Source: Stenopsyche tienmushanensis (Eukaryota; Arthropoda; Insecta; Trichoptera; Stenopsychidae). Taken from it: a DNA stretch of 64,000 nucleotides. The notes beneath the pieces are model-generated. The model was not told the DNA's origin. It searched no databases and was given only the letters and a program-made list of their open reading frames with translations. Both the position numbers and the translations under genes were made by a program. Below, one piece after another: positions 35,248-48,203 of this stretch (position 1 is the stretch's first letter; the number at the start of each line of letters is the position of its first letter). The DNA lies in contig WACJ01000550.1 in NCBI GenBank assembly GCA_008973525.1, forward strand, positions 1,674,001 to 1,738,000. The letters run 5' to 3'.

Positions 35248-38021
35248 ACACAGTTTAGTATTTTGTGCTGCAGTATTTTGAAATTATTAGATGTTAACAC
35301 TTCGCTGTAAAATTAATAATTTTGGATGCTCAGATATAGTCGCGCCGTAATTAATTGATACGGACGATGGCAGATGTATGATCTTGTCATACTTTTTTTT
35401 TAAATTATGTAAACCCATATCATACCTATTTAAAAAACAAAATGTAATTAAAATAATAGCCATTTCGCCATATTAATGCATATATTTTAGTTTAGAGATG
35501 GCATGTCATATAATTAATTAAAATTACATTAGCGATTAAGTGTTAAGCTAATCTAAACGCGAGCTCATATTCAAAATCTAAATCTTCTTCGTAAAAGTTG
35601 CACGAAATTCCTATCCTTGGTTATTGGATAATTCCATTGGGTTGTATACTCCAAACCTATGGGAAATCAGTGAAAGAAGTTTGCAAGCGACGTGATCTCA
35701 AAAAGAAATCCTCTACGAAAGTTCTAAAAATTTCCAATCGTTTTCAATCAGTTCAAAAGTTTTGTATATACAATATTAAAAAAATCAAGCAACTATATTA
35801 TATCTTTATGGGTGCTTTCAAAGTCTAACCTCCTAATAACAATCACAATAAATCTCGTAATTTCGTCGTCGGAAATGGGAATGAACGTAATATATAAGTC
35901 AAATATGAACCGGAAATCTCCCCATAATCGAGGGATTCCTTTGGTAATTTATCTTCATAGGGTTAGTAGCTGATTCTTGAATATATCCTTTTCTTAATCC
36001 TCGCATCACGCTATATGTGGCCAAATAACTATATACGTTGGTGTTGTAAATGATTGCATTTTCCCCTTTGAAATGTCCTTCGCAAAAGATCTCCCCAATA
36101 AATTTTAATCCCGAAATGTGGATTCCTTTGGGGTAATTTTTTCTGACTTTGGAAATAAATAATAACACAGATGGTCAACATCAAAGGAAGCGTCGCCTAT
36201 AAGTCATTGCTAAACTTCAACAGTACAAGGAAATATTGAAATAATAAATGTGCTCCAAAAAAAAAACATTTCATATTATAAATGGCACCCACGTGAAATT
36301 TTATCGATGACAACTAAATGCTCGATTTTAAATGTCGTCCTTATTTTAACAACACGAGGCTCTAATCTATTATACGTCTAACATAATTATTCCTTTTATT
36401 TCGTTGTCTGCAACAAACCCTGCTCCACCGCCGTGAGTGTTCATTATTATCAATTAATTGGTATATTGAGCCTTTAAAAGTTAACGCTTAATCTGTTTAG
36501 ACATGTAACAAATTTCACTTAAGGCTTAACCCATTAGTTGAATGATTGAATTAGGCCAAAATTAGACAAACCCATAGCTTGATTGAAAAGAGATTAGTGT
36601 AAGTCACATTCGCTTTAAAGTATAATACTCCGTTTGAAGTCTATTCGCAATTTATGAGGGACAATTAGGTCCATGTTATCTTAAATCAAAGATTTATTAA
36701 GCACTCTTCGGCTGACAATGATTAATTAATAAATAATCGATAAAAAATATTACATCTAAAACAGTTAGTATATCTAAATTTTCCCTACATATTGCAAAAT
36801 CATAAATTTAAATTTTGGAAAAAATAAATTAAACTTATCATTGAAAGAATATACTTTAACTTTTAGATATATTTTAATAGTAAATTATTATAAAATTTAT
36901 ATAATTTATATTTTGTTAGATACGCCCAAAAAATCTAATTTCATTAAATAAAGTTTCTAAAAAAAATCAATTCACCCCTTTGGGACTTCTATACATCCTT
37001 CTAATTTCCGGAGGGATTCTCTTCTATTTTGGTTCGAAGGGTTTTATGTCTAACCACAAAATACCCACTGTCTCGTTACGAATTTAAAAATCGTCTTTCT
37101 AAATAAGATCAATATCAAATGGGATGCATTTTATTTTCATTAATATTGTATGTAAATATCATCCCGCATATTTTAAAGATGGAACGAAATAACTATATGT
37201 ATATTAATATATCAAATGCATTATCTTCCCGTCTTGACATAAAATCGTTTGTTTAAATATAAAAACATTCAAAGCATAGAAGCAAGTATAATACTAATAA
37301 GCGACGTTAATGGAAGAGCAACATCCACCGTCAGATTGTATCAACGCGCTCAAAATTTAATATTGGCGAAAGAGCGAGGGGTATCTACCCCCGTACGTAT
37401 ACAATATAATCTAAATTTTCAATACTTTGGAATTCCTTCAGAGCAGAATTCATCGAAAGTTGCGGAGGTTTACGTGTTAAGCATTTCAGGAATTCCTCAA
37501 CAATTAATTCCGAGGCTCACCTAGCCTCAACGTCTTTGGCCTACATAAATTTGCGTTATGTGTCTTATATTTCATCTGTGTTTGTTGTTTACCCTTAGCA
37601 TTGTTTCGCTGATGTTGTTTAACGTTTTCTTCAACCCCATTGTCTACGGCCGAATCGCCCTATATATTTATCTATCCTTAATCTACCGCTGTCAAGCCTT
37701 TTAAATAATCTATCATTGTAGATGAAAATTAATGAACGCATAAACAACTCGACCACTTTTTGAATTAATTCGAATCATTCCAGAAAACCGCCTCCGTACA
37801 TCTTGATGAGACGAGAAAACTAAAACAGAGCAGCGCTTATAATTACGTTTAAGATGTTATATTAATTACAGATTTCGGTTATGAAATATAATTTTAAACC
37901 AAATGATATCATCTATTTGCTTCTTTTTGATAAAATGTCATATCCGTCATCAGATATTGTTTTCTAGGGATGAAATAGTTTAATGTTGTCCCTCCCAATT
38001 GCTTTCCATATGTATTAGATA
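35248..38021. other. No gene recognised
   Basis: AT-rich. A 91-codon plus frame at 37249-37524 in a moderately GC-richer patch has no motif that I know and no repeated copy here. The end (about 37989-38015) carries the TTGCTTTCCATATGT relative of the short motif at 10534. Confidence 0.4.
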
Positions 38022-39272
38022 AAGCGGAAAGAAATGTCTTTTTTTTGGTTGCGTCCTTTGCCATCAGTTTGCCTCGAGTTGTTATCGAGTGAATACGTCA
38101 AGATTGGAATCATTTTAAAGCTCTGTTGTTTGTCTTACTTTTTCAAATATTTTTATATTTTTTTAGCCATAGTGAAAATGTCCAAGCCAGAAATTGATGA
38201 GATCCATTTACGATCTTGTTTGCTGTTTTTATTCGACAAAGGATTAAAAGTAAAAGAAGCTATCCAGAGCATCTGTGATACATATGACAAAATATTGAAT
38301 ACTCGAAAATGCCATAGATGGTTCAAAAAATTCGAAAATGGTTACAAATATTTGAAAAATAAATCAAAATCAGGACAACCTCTAAAAATCGAAGTGAACG
38401 CATTAAATTATCTGATAGAATCTGATCTTCGAAAAACAATAAATGAATTATTGCTAGACATCAGCTGTCCCTAGTCAACAGTAAAAGACCATTTTAAAAG
38501 ACTCGGGAAAAAAACATAGACATGGAATTTGGATGCCGCACGAGTTGTCATCAACGGCCTTGGTGCAACGGATTTACAATTTGTTCATTGCTATTGTCCA
38601 GGTATGAAACCGATCCATTTTTAAGAAGGATCGTTACTGGGGATGAGAAATGGGTCCTCTACAATAGTCCGAGAAGGTAAAACAGTGACTTTATTCAAAA
38701 CAAGTACCTGTTTCTATCCCTCTACCGTCATTATTCTTGAAAAACGTCCTCATTTGTGTTTGGTGGGATTTTTTAGCGTAATTCACTATGAATTATTAAA
38801 ACCTGGCTAAAATGTCACAGTAAAGCTATAATATTCACAATTAGATAGTTTAAATGCGGAAATGTTAAAAAAGCGATCAGTGCTAGTTAACAACAAAAGA
38901 AGAATATTACAGCATGATAATGCAAGACCACACGCAGCAAGGATTATGCAGAACAAAATACGGGAGTTCAATTTGAAAGTACTGCAACATCCACCATATT
39001 CTCCTTATATTGCACCTTCAGACTATCATCTTTTCAAATCATTAGAACATTCGCTTCGCGATAAAATATCACTTCTATGGAACAAGTGAAAAATCATTTG
39101 GATTCTTACTTTATTGGAAAATCGGCCTAATTTTACGAAAGAGGCATTAAAAATCTATCTGATCTGTGGAAGGCGATTATAAATAATAAGGGAAATTGAG
39201 TAATATTGTACAGCTTTTATTAAAATCAATTTTTTCTTCAAATAACAAAAAAAATGACATTTCTTTCCGCTT
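38022..39272 (+). mobile_element. Mariner family 4, nearly full-length dead copy
   Basis: A 1251-bp element between TA dinucleotides, with inverted ends AAGCGGAAAGAAATGTC. This is close to the usual 1.25-1.35 kb of mariners. The likely start is at 38178 (MSKPEIDEIHLRSCLLF). The frame holds the paired helix-turn-helix region, including KCHRWFKKFENG and a SKSGQP linker, and stops at 38472. Later, in shifted frames, come TGDEKWVLYN with the first aspartate codon at 38642, LQHDNARPHAARI with the second at 38916, and IAPSDYHLFKSL with the third, 34 residues on. All DD34D residues are still readable, but several stops and frameshifts make it non-functional. Confidence 0.93.
38178..38474 (+). pseudogene. 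Mariner family 4 transposase, N-terminal frame
   Basis: The first 98 codons of the transposase, ending at a premature stop. They correspond to the DNA-binding part that recognises the inverted ends. An upstream extension of the open frame to 38034 runs into the inverted terminus and is unlikely to be translated; the ATG at 38178 fits the family start. Confidence 0.85.
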
Positions 39273-39367
39273 TAACTGATAATTAAATGAGAATACATTA
39301 CACCTACAGTTAACCAATTTTTCTTTTAATTATGTGTTTATGATTATTACAAATTATTCACTCATAG

Positions 39368-39921
39368 AATAAACTGTTTAAAAATTGAGAAATACTTTTT
39401 GTGAATATAACAATGTCTTCCAGTATTTTTTCCAGATCGAGAATTTATCACCGAATTTATGAGATAATCTTTTTAAATGAGTATAAATTTAAATAGTTCT
39501 TTGTCCATCTGTTCAATATGAATATGTTTGTTCAAAGTATGTTCGTGGGGTAGACCATGCATTCCTTTCTTCTGCAATATCAACGTCAGTTATTTTGATT
39601 GTCGTCCTTTAAAAATATTGCTTAATTTCATTCTAAAATCCTGGAATAAATTTAAGACCCTATCTTTTTTAATCCTAAATAAGCAATCAATTTTATGAAT
39701 CCTGGAAATTAGAACGTCACTGATTTTCTAACAATTAAATATTTACGCATTCGCATTTAAAATTATATATCCCCATTTTAGATTTAGATACACTATAGAC
39801 ATTTTTTTGAAGTGAAAAAATATATTTTGTAAAAGTGTAATAAATAAAAGTGTCTTGCGGGCTGGAAAAATATTCAAGGCGAGCCGCATGCGGCCCGCGG
39901 ACCGCGGCTTGGCCACCCCTG
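39368..39921. mobile_element. hAT-B fragment, 5'-truncated
   Basis: It aligns with 47096-47687 of the intact hAT-B copy, beginning inside the element and ending at its terminus GGCTTGGCCACCCCTG. The palindromic GCCGCATGCGGCCCGCGG subterminal part is preserved. It lies 95 bp after mariner family 4. There is no target duplication because one end is missing. It lacks an internal segment around AGTTTGAAATTCTAAG that the 47-kb copy has. Confidence 0.85.
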
Positions 39922-42045
39922 CTATAGACTATAGGTAATTCATAATTGAGAAGCTAATCTTAATATACATATTAAATGCATATTTAGGGTACTCCATTTT
40001 CTTATTGATGAATCTAAAATATAGAATAAAATCACATGATCTTTTAACATCACTTCTATTATTATTTCTATACGTATATCTTCATTATTATAAAAATTAT
40101 TATTATAAAATTATTATAAAAAAAAATATTTCTTTTAGCTTGGCATTTTACCAGTTTCTAATCGACAGCTTAAAAAAATATTTTTCAGTGCTTTGGAACG
40201 TTGGTGATTTTTTGCAGTATCCTTTGGGAAGATCTAAATATGGACGTATCCTTAAAGACATACTTTGTATACGAACTTTTTTCACATGGTGTGCGTTTCG
40301 ATGTTGGATCTTTTCCGCAGGCCGAGTACATTTTATTCGACATAATGGGCAAGCAAACGAGGGGGCGTCTATTTTGCAAGTGGGCACCCATATCCGCTAG
40401 AAAAATTATGCAAAAGCCATTTTAAGACCACTTACTCCAGGCTTTCTCCTTATAAAGGCGATCGTAAAAATTCGAAATGTTTTTCCCGGAGATTGATCTG
40501 GATGCCGCTAGTTGGTAACAATGTCGGCTCGCGCGCAAAATGGATATTCCAGTCGCAAATTGCGATATAATATCCAGAACGGTAATAAAGATAACTTTGC
40601 TCCGTTGCGACGTTAAATGCAAATTTTTCATATTAAAACACATTTTCCCGAGATTGGATTCAAATTAATGACCCAACAAGCGTGAATATTGTGAAATCGG
40701 AGGGCGGCATTTTACTAGTGCGACGCGCTCTAATTTGCGCATTAAATGCGCTTCATTTGAGATTTCATAGAGGCTGTGAGGGGTCGTTTTCGCCCCCGAA
40801 AGAATAATTAAATTTTCGACCGATAAGTAATTTGACTTAACTTAGTGCCTCGGGCTGTCTGTTAGGCAAGACATGGTCCCAAGTCGAAGTATATTAGGCT
40901 ATCCAATATTTTTAGCGCTGAATTCCACTTAATTTTTTATGAAATCTGTCTGTAAAAAGGCAAAGATTATTCGCTAAGAACAATAGAATCATAAACCTGC
41001 TATTTTACATTAAGATATTTCGGTATATAATTAAATCCATATTGCTGGCCACAAAGGGTGTTAAAATGTCCATAGTGCAATAACATTAATTAGCTTGTAT
41101 TACGATGCTTAATATAGAATGTACGTAAATCTCATTTTACAACAATAATTGTTTATTATCACTTTATAAAACAATAGCTCTAAAAGATATAACACATTAC
41201 GAAGGTTCCTTTAGAAATACCACAAGTCAAAAAGGTTTCGAAGGCAATGAAAAGCTAAAGATGCCCAAGTATTGAAATAGTTAGCAATGAAGACTATGGT
41301 CAGAAACGTTTTGCTATAAGGATTTTCGATAAACTATACTTTTATAACTAAAGTTGACGGCACGACGATTAATAAAATAAATCAAAAATGCGATTTTCAA
41401 TTAGTTACATATTCCAGAATGGTATGTCCCAAAACAATTTTAATGTTATTCGAGTCTTAAATGTTAACAAAAGGAATTCCATTGTGATTCTAGCAGTATA
41501 TACTGTAGCTCGATCATATTGGAATCAGACCTTCTTGATATTTGTTCCAAGATTCAATATGATAAAGTGTTCAATCATTTCTCGAAATTGAATTGCATTC
41601 ACGGTTACCGAAATACCATTTTTCTCAAGGAAATACGATTTAACTCTCTTTCTTACAGAATTTATGTGTTCTTTATAGAATTACAAACGTTGCAGCAATG
41701 TGCATCAAATTTGTTGACGTAGTCATTAAGGGTGGAAATAGATTTTGTTAATAATGTGTTAATTGATGCATTTTTGAATTGTAATTGGAGACATTTGAAT
41801 ATATTTGATTTTTTTCCTTAAAAATCAAATATATTCCTTAAACCTTAAAAAAAAAATGTTCATTAATCGATCTATAGCCAAATAAGCTTAATGTTTTCGA
41901 ATTATTTTTTTTACTCCACTTTAATCGACATGATGTCTTCAATATTATCATATTGTTCTTGGAATAAATTCTGAATTTTGCCATTGTCCTAATTTTATCA
42001 ATTTTTCTCAATGATACGTTGAAACAAAGAGGAAATTCTTTAAAT
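39922..42045. other. No gene seen
   Basis: A 131-codon plus frame (40005-40400) and overlapping minus frames lack motifs and partners. The 40400-40850 part is less AT-rich but unrecognised. Confidence 0.4.
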
Positions 42046-42656
42046 TCCTCCACACTCGTTGGAGGTATCGTCATCAGATATTTAAATGCCAGTTTGAGTT
42101 GATGACCGCGTGAGCCCCCATTTTCGTATAACACCATCAATGGGACTGATAAAATTCCTTTTTTCTGAGTCACGGACTAAAACTCGCAAAATTCCCAATT
42201 TTCCGACAAATTATTTATTTCCGTCGCTGCAAATGAATACTTATGTACTATAATACTTTGAAGTGATTCGTAATTATATTGCCGAGAAATACAAAAAATC
42301 TGAGCCCCGTATCTATTATATTTTATATTGATATTCCCATTATTAGAGTTGAGGTGTAGTAAATACATCACCGGTAGGGAAAGGTTAATATAACAATTTT
42401 AAAAACATATATGTACGGTATATACATAGATTAGACAGTTACAGTCCCTAGGCGTCACCTAAGCTTGCCAATTAGTATTTACACCACTGTTTCCAAGCGT
42501 CCAGATTTCGGCGAGAATGTCTCGATTTAGTAGCCTTCATCGTACTGGTGAGGTGTACGATTTCTGTTAGATAAAAATTTCAATCCCGAATTTTTCGGGA
42601 TTACGTTTACTAATCTTGGGATTCATGAGCACCTAAAACTGTCCGGGATCCCGGGA
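42046..42656 (-). mobile_element. hAT-A copy with intact Helitron target site
   Basis: It keeps the N-terminal part of the dimerisation-domain frame (LAFKYLMTIPPTSVEE, ending near 42046) and the right non-coding part up to GGATCCCGGGA, where the terminus is lost. The segment GAATACTTATGTACTATAAT (about 42232-42251) is the uninterrupted version of the Helitron insertion site in the 55-kb copy. Confidence 0.87.
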
Positions 42657-43847
42657 AAAATCTAAAGTTTTTTTATTAAATTTATGATTGATATGTATAA
42701 CACAAATAGAATTGAACTTTATGAATTAAATCTGATGTAATTTTCGATAGTTTGTCTCAAAACGAATGCTTTCAGAGCAGCTCTTGTATGAGAGTCATCC
42801 TGAATTATTAAATCGCATGATTCAACTCCGTTTGAAATTGAATTCTCATTGCGCATGATGTACATAATTTACGCCCAATCAGGAAACACAGGAATTGCCT
42901 CGACAATCAAAAATTGGGCAAATAATTTGAAATAGCAAGCTGAAATGATTTATTGCCCTTTATGTTATTGATGAGTTCGTATGTTTAATCACAGCTCCGT
43001 CTATATTCGCATCGGCAGTGTACACACCTCGCCATTTAAACAAACACGCTTTTCTTCATCTCTGCCACATTCTGATCATTCTCCAACACGCTATTAATCT
43101 TTCAAAATTCCCACTGTAAATTATTTAGTGGCAATATAACAGTTTTCACCCTTAAGCCACCTCGCGTTATATTTCATATTTAATTAAACTATTTGCCCCC
43201 GGGGCAACAACTCTATTAATTTGTGGCAACACTCACCATATGTGCTAGAAACACTCACTTTGTTCACAATTCCAAAATAGTTCATTTGGCAAGTCTCTAA
43301 TTGAAGCTTCAAAACCTGGCAAAAATTATTTTTTACCACGCATTGTTGCACAAATGAACGGTTGCCAAAAAGGTGTCCGCTCCGCCAAGTTTCGAAAATT
43401 CCCCAATTGTTCGATCATTCGATTTGCATGTTTTTTTGTTTGTTCCATAAACAGTTCATCAAACACAATTTGTTCCGAATAAATACAAATTTAATTCAGA
43501 CTCTTGCTGGTTATTTTCGTGTCAAATTACGCCCCGGAAATTATGAATACGAGTTTGAATCCCAGGCGGGGGGGTGTTTTAACTTGTAATTAAATTGCAA
43601 TGCAGGACTGCCCTCAATTTGACAAACATCAATCATAGTGATTGATTTGATTGTCAATGAATACATTTATAATCCACTTTCAATTGATTGTTTACATAAT
43701 ATTGCTATAATGATATAAAAATATCTCATTTTCAAATGGTTCAAGTTCATTTTCATTAATTGGCCTTGTTGCGTGACCAACAACCTTAATATATAGTAAC
43801 AATTTAAATGATAAGAGATGACATTTTCTATTGATTAACTACGATTC
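42657..43847. other. No gene seen
   Basis: AT-rich, nothing recognised. A tRNA B-box-like GAGTTTGAATCCC near 43550 lacks any surrounding cloverleaf. Confidence 0.4.
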
Positions 43848-43859
43848 GCTGCTCATACA

Positions 43860-43960
43860 ACATGTACAGGATGCGACAGGGAAACTTCCTTATTTTAAAT
43901 GCGCGTGCTGAAGCGACAGTTATTCCGAAAAGGATGTAGTTTTCCATTAAAGTAAGCTTG
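43860..43960. repeat. Dispersed repeat with CAGGGAAACTTCCTTATT
   Basis: TACAGGATGCGACAGGGAAA followed by CTTCCTTATTT, then a GAAGCGACAGTTATTC segment, recurs in diverged form at 53892-53965 (CGGCAGGGAAACTACCTTAT, then GAAGCAACAGTTATTC). Both are in the same orientation. Borders and class are unknown. Confidence 0.6.
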
Positions 43961-44090
43961 GTAGCAACTATGCAGTGAACTTTCAACAGTCTTTAAATTC
44001 CTAAATAAAAATAAAATACGAACAATATCAACAGTATAAAGGTTCATTTACATCATAAAAGCTTTATATATGCTGCGAGATCCTGACAGA

Positions 44091-44127
44091 AGAGTAGATT
44101 TGCATTAGAGCGAAGCATATCTACTCT
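44091..44127. repeat. 13-bp stem hairpin
   Basis: AGAGTAGATTTGC pairs with GCATATCTACTCT with one mismatch and an 11-nt loop. Confidence 0.7.
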
Positions 44128-45856
44128 CTGTACCGAATGGGTTAAACGATATTGAGGACAATCTTTCTGCATGTTTTAGTTGCACTTTTAAATTCTCTTT
44201 TATAAAACCTTCACCCACCATTTAACATAGTTTTCATGCAATGTATATGTTTTATAAATGTAGGCACTCATCCTTTTTTCTACACATTTCAATGAATTTA
44301 ATCAAACCAATAGCTAAATCACAAATTTACCTACAAGCATTTACTGAAACTGTCGACCACAAATAAAATGAATAAACATTTGTGTTTTGTGTCAGGTAAA
44401 CGTTTGTAATTTGTATTTCGGTAGAAACGCATGTATAAAATTTTACTTGCTTAAAGCTGATTGCGATGTGAAATATGACACCTATGTAATAGTTATCAAA
44501 CATAAATCATAGTTTTGACATTATAATAAACGTTTAATCTATTTTGGCGTGAAAATACAACAATTTAAATTAAGTTTCATTTCAAAATACTCCAGTTCAT
44601 TTTGAAAATGGAAATTAATTTCGTAGCGAGCCCTCTGATTAGCGTATAAGTTTTGAATATTTAGCAACTAATTAATGACAATGGCGCTATTTATTGGATA
44701 CAAGTTTGAAGAGACATATTCACTGCACTATGTTGTTTGTAATAATTAAGCACTCAGATCTAATCGGTTCTATTCAATCATAAGCCGATTATAGTATGCA
44801 ACACTAATTTGTAATTCAATAGATATTATCTAAATTGATAGGTTGTTTAACCCTTAATATAATAAAAAGATTTCAAAATAACCATGATAATAAATAATTA
44901 TTGTTTTGAAATAATCCTTTCAATGCGCGACACATTAAACCAATATCAAAAACTTTTATTGTTAATAAAGGGTTGGTATCTTCAAAATTGAGCATTAATA
45001 ATTAATGATTATTCTCAAAAACTGATCAATTTTACGACATAAATGGAATGGCATAAAGATTATTCATACAATACCACAACAACATTACAGTATTCTAAGC
45101 TTATTTTATAGCAAATCAAATTGTACATGCACCAAGACTAAATAATATTTTGAATGGAAGCTTAGTATTTGGTTATGTGTGCTATATCCACGTGTGATCG
45201 TATTAGGTAGCACATATTACAGACGAAATAAAACAACAAAAGCCTTTATCCCGCAGACATTTATAAAGTATGCTCCCTAGAGGGGAGCTTTGGATAATTG
45301 AAAAGATAACTGGATTTATATTTTCCGTTTTGTGCTGAACGTGATTTGGCATATTTTTACTTAAAATGCTATACGTAAACCCCTTTACCACATTTGTAAC
45401 CGTAAATTGAAAGGAAAATAAAATTTGGCTCACTTTTCGTGTGATATTGAAATCGTCCACGCGCGTGATTCATAGCACAATTATATCCGCGGTGCTCTTT
45501 GCGTGCGTGACTGCGCTCATGTCGTTAAAGAGAATACAGATTAACGATAAGGCTAAATAAAAATAATTTAGGAACGTCGTTTCCACCGTATAATATACTG
45601 GAAATCATCGTTTAACTTTGCGTATTAATAAAAAAAATGCCAAAAAAAAGTTCTAAAAATTACCCAAAAATTGCACAATAACTCATTAACCCAGTTTAGT
45701 TCATGACAGTATAAATTATAACGATTGAATACATACAATGTCAATTATTTCTTCCGTTAACTTCTATATCGTTTTGAAATCGCCGAAATGAGAGGGTCAA
45801 CCTGAAATGGGAAACCACTCAGTCTCGATACATACGAGATAGATGTAATCCCTTCC
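44128..45856. other. No gene seen
   Basis: AT-rich, with a somewhat GC-richer patch at 45420-45540; no motif recognised. Confidence 0.4.
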
Positions 45857-45930
45857 TGTGAATGGATATTGAAGAGGCCCATAGTTTTACAGTGGACTGT
45901 TTGGGGCTGCACTATGATGATGATGATTTA
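45857..45930 (+). mobile_element. LINE 3' tail remnant
   Basis: GAGGCCCATAGTTTTACAGT, then GGACTG, then GGCTGCACTATGATGATGATGAT. This resembles the well-known insect LINE 3' end in which a GGCC-ATG-CCAGCAGTGGAC segment precedes a (GAT)n tail. Only about 70 bp remain, with no coding sequence. Confidence 0.6.
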
Positions 45931-46329
45931 AGGTGTTAAATTTATAACTTATCAAATGTCCAGTGCTATTTACCTATATACCGAGAGCTGGTAACATAAA
46001 TTGAGGGTCATCTAACTTATGTGAATAATTTAATAGTTGTATTCTGGCATGTTTCTGCACTATCATTATGACAGTCTGTTGATTGAGTGCTGTTGGGTTT
46101 GAGAGGGGAGGGGGTTGAAATATAGTAAAAATTCAACATAATTAAGTCATACTATCAAAGTAATTTAATAATAATTCAAAAAATACCTTCTTCATTATTA
46201 ATTATAGTTTATATGTAGGAATAGGTATTTAGCCCAAAGAAAGTCATTGTTCCTATCTTTCAAAATCTAATTCCATTAATGATATCGACACATTTTGTAA
46301 TCCATCTTTTATAACGCTTGTTATACACA

Positions 46330-46535
46330 AATTTTTGAAGTGAAACTTCTATAGACGTGGTAGGGCAAATTGGCTTAAACGTCACGAAAAGTGAAACTCC
46401 AACCGGTAATTGATCGGAAAGAGAATTGTTTCTGCTCCTTTCGTATTTTGCATCATAGCCACGCTATTACACGTATAAGTAGCATAAAGCCACCAGTAGA
46501 TGCTATCCAATTTTATTATATATTACACAAACGCA
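46330..46535. repeat. Second copy of the TTTTGAAGTGAAACT repeat
   Basis: It shares a start-like segment and a TTTTATTATATATTACACAA segment with 30105-30310; the middle is diverged. The neighbouring DNA from 45930 to 46841 shows nothing else. Confidence 0.45.
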
Positions 46536-46841
46536 GATTTCTTTACAAAATTTCATGTGGATTTTCATAACCGCTAGAGTTTTAATATTTTGTAATTCTG
46601 TAACATTTAAAACTCTGCAATAAGAGATTGCTTATTTTAATCATGTCTTTCTTTCATGTTTCCTTCTTGAATTTTGAACTTCTTTCCATTAAGTTATCAT
46701 TTTCTAAAAATCATTTTTCAGATGATTTTCGATGCTTTTTGGATGTTTATAAATGCTTAGCAATTTATGTTTAATGTTTCCGTCCGAATATATGTTTTTG
46801 TCACAGTATTATTTCATCCAGATCATAAGCGTTTTTTAAAC

Positions 46842-47687
46842 CAGGGGTGGCCAACCCAAATGATCTTGCGGGCCACTTTGGAAATGCATCATAGCTCCGC
46901 GGGCCGCATATAAAATTATATATCCCCATTTTAGATTTAGATATACTATAGACATTATTTTGAAGTGAAAAAATATATTTTGTAAAAGTGTAATAAATCT
47001 AAACTATACTGCAATAACAAAGAACAAGCCAACAAAAGCATAGAAGATTTCATATATTCAAAGCTTGAATCTTCTTTCCCCGAGAGGATTTGAATACTGT
47101 TTGAAGATTGAGAATTACTTTTTGTGAATATAACAATGTCTTCCAGTATTTTTTTCCAGATCGAGAATTTATCACCGAATTTATAAGATAATATTTTTAA
47201 ATAAGTATAAATTTGAATAGTTGTTTGTCCATCTGTTCAATATGAATATGTCTGTTCAAAATATGCTCGTGGGGTAGACCATGCATTCCTTTCTTCTGCA
47301 ATATCAACGTCAGTTATTTTGATTTTCGTCCTTTAAAAATATTGCTCAATTTCACTCTAAAATCCTGGAATAAATTTAAGACCCTATCTTTTTTAATCCT
47401 AAATAAGCAATCAATTTTATGAATCCTGGAAATTAGAACGTCACTGATTTTCTAACAATTAAATAGTTTGAAATTCTAAGAATTACACAATTTCTCGGAA
47501 AGGATTCTGAGAATTGATGATTTTCTCAGAATTAAGCGATTGGAAATTCTAAGAATTAGTGTATTTCTATAGCCATTTTTTTGAAGTGAAAAAATATATT
47601 TTGTAAAAGTGTAATAAATCTTGCGGGCTGGAAAAATATTCAAGGCGGGCCGCATGCGGACCGCGGGCCGCGGGTTGGCCACCCCTG
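46842..47687. mobile_element. hAT-B non-autonomous element with 8-bp TSD
   Basis: An 846-bp element starting CAGGGGTGGCCAACCC and ending GGGTTGGCCACCCCTG, a perfect 16-bp inverted terminus. It is flanked on both sides by the 8-bp direct repeat TTTTAAAC (46834-46841 and 47688-47695). The CAGRG-type start and 8-bp duplication are diagnostic of hAT transposons. GC-rich subterminal palindromes (GCGGGCCGC) lie at both ends. The AT-rich interior has no convincing transposase; minus-strand reading around 47100-47450 gives only short, interrupted frames. A truncated relative is at 39368-39921. Confidence 0.95.
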
Positions 47688-47695
47688 TTTTAAAC

Positions 47696-48203
47696 CGTGT
47701 AAAATCGAATCCATGATATAAAATTATCGTGTTATATGGAGAACCGAGTTAAATTTGTTAAGATAACATAATAAAGTCTTACAATGATATTCTGTATTTT
47801 TATTGTCGCCGGAAATTTCGTGTAAAAGCTAAGACAAGAAGAATTTGGAAGAATTATTAGAGAGTTGATGGTAAAAACCTTAACCATAAATACGCTGTCT
47901 GAATGTCATAATGAAATATCTCATGCATTCTTTCTGAAAACCAACCAAAATTTTAGAGAGTATGTATACTGAGTACAAACGCATTACATATTGTAGATTA
48001 CTGTAAAAATATTGTACACAAAAAAGGAACGAAAGAATAATAAAATCGGATTCAAACGCTTTAAGTTTTTTTGACATATCAGAATTTAATTCATTGTTTT
48101 TAGGCTCTGTTATTTGAATTCGGTCCGTATTGATAAGCTTTATTTTCGGGTGATAGTTATTTTGTAATGTTAAGGAATTGAATGTAAAATTCCAAGACTG
48201 GTG
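47696..48203. other. No gene seen
   Basis: AT-rich; nothing recognised. Confidence 0.4.

Noticed and set aside
37249..37524. 91-codon frame as a possible host exon
   Set aside because: No splice sites in sensible positions and no recognisable family.
40005..40400. 131-codon plus-strand frame
   Set aside because: Composition is that of translated AT-rich DNA, no domain pattern was recognised, and two minus-strand frames overlap it.
43545..43570. Possible tRNA or SINE B box (GAGTTTGAATCCC)
   Set aside because: No A box at the right distance and no cloverleaf arms around it.
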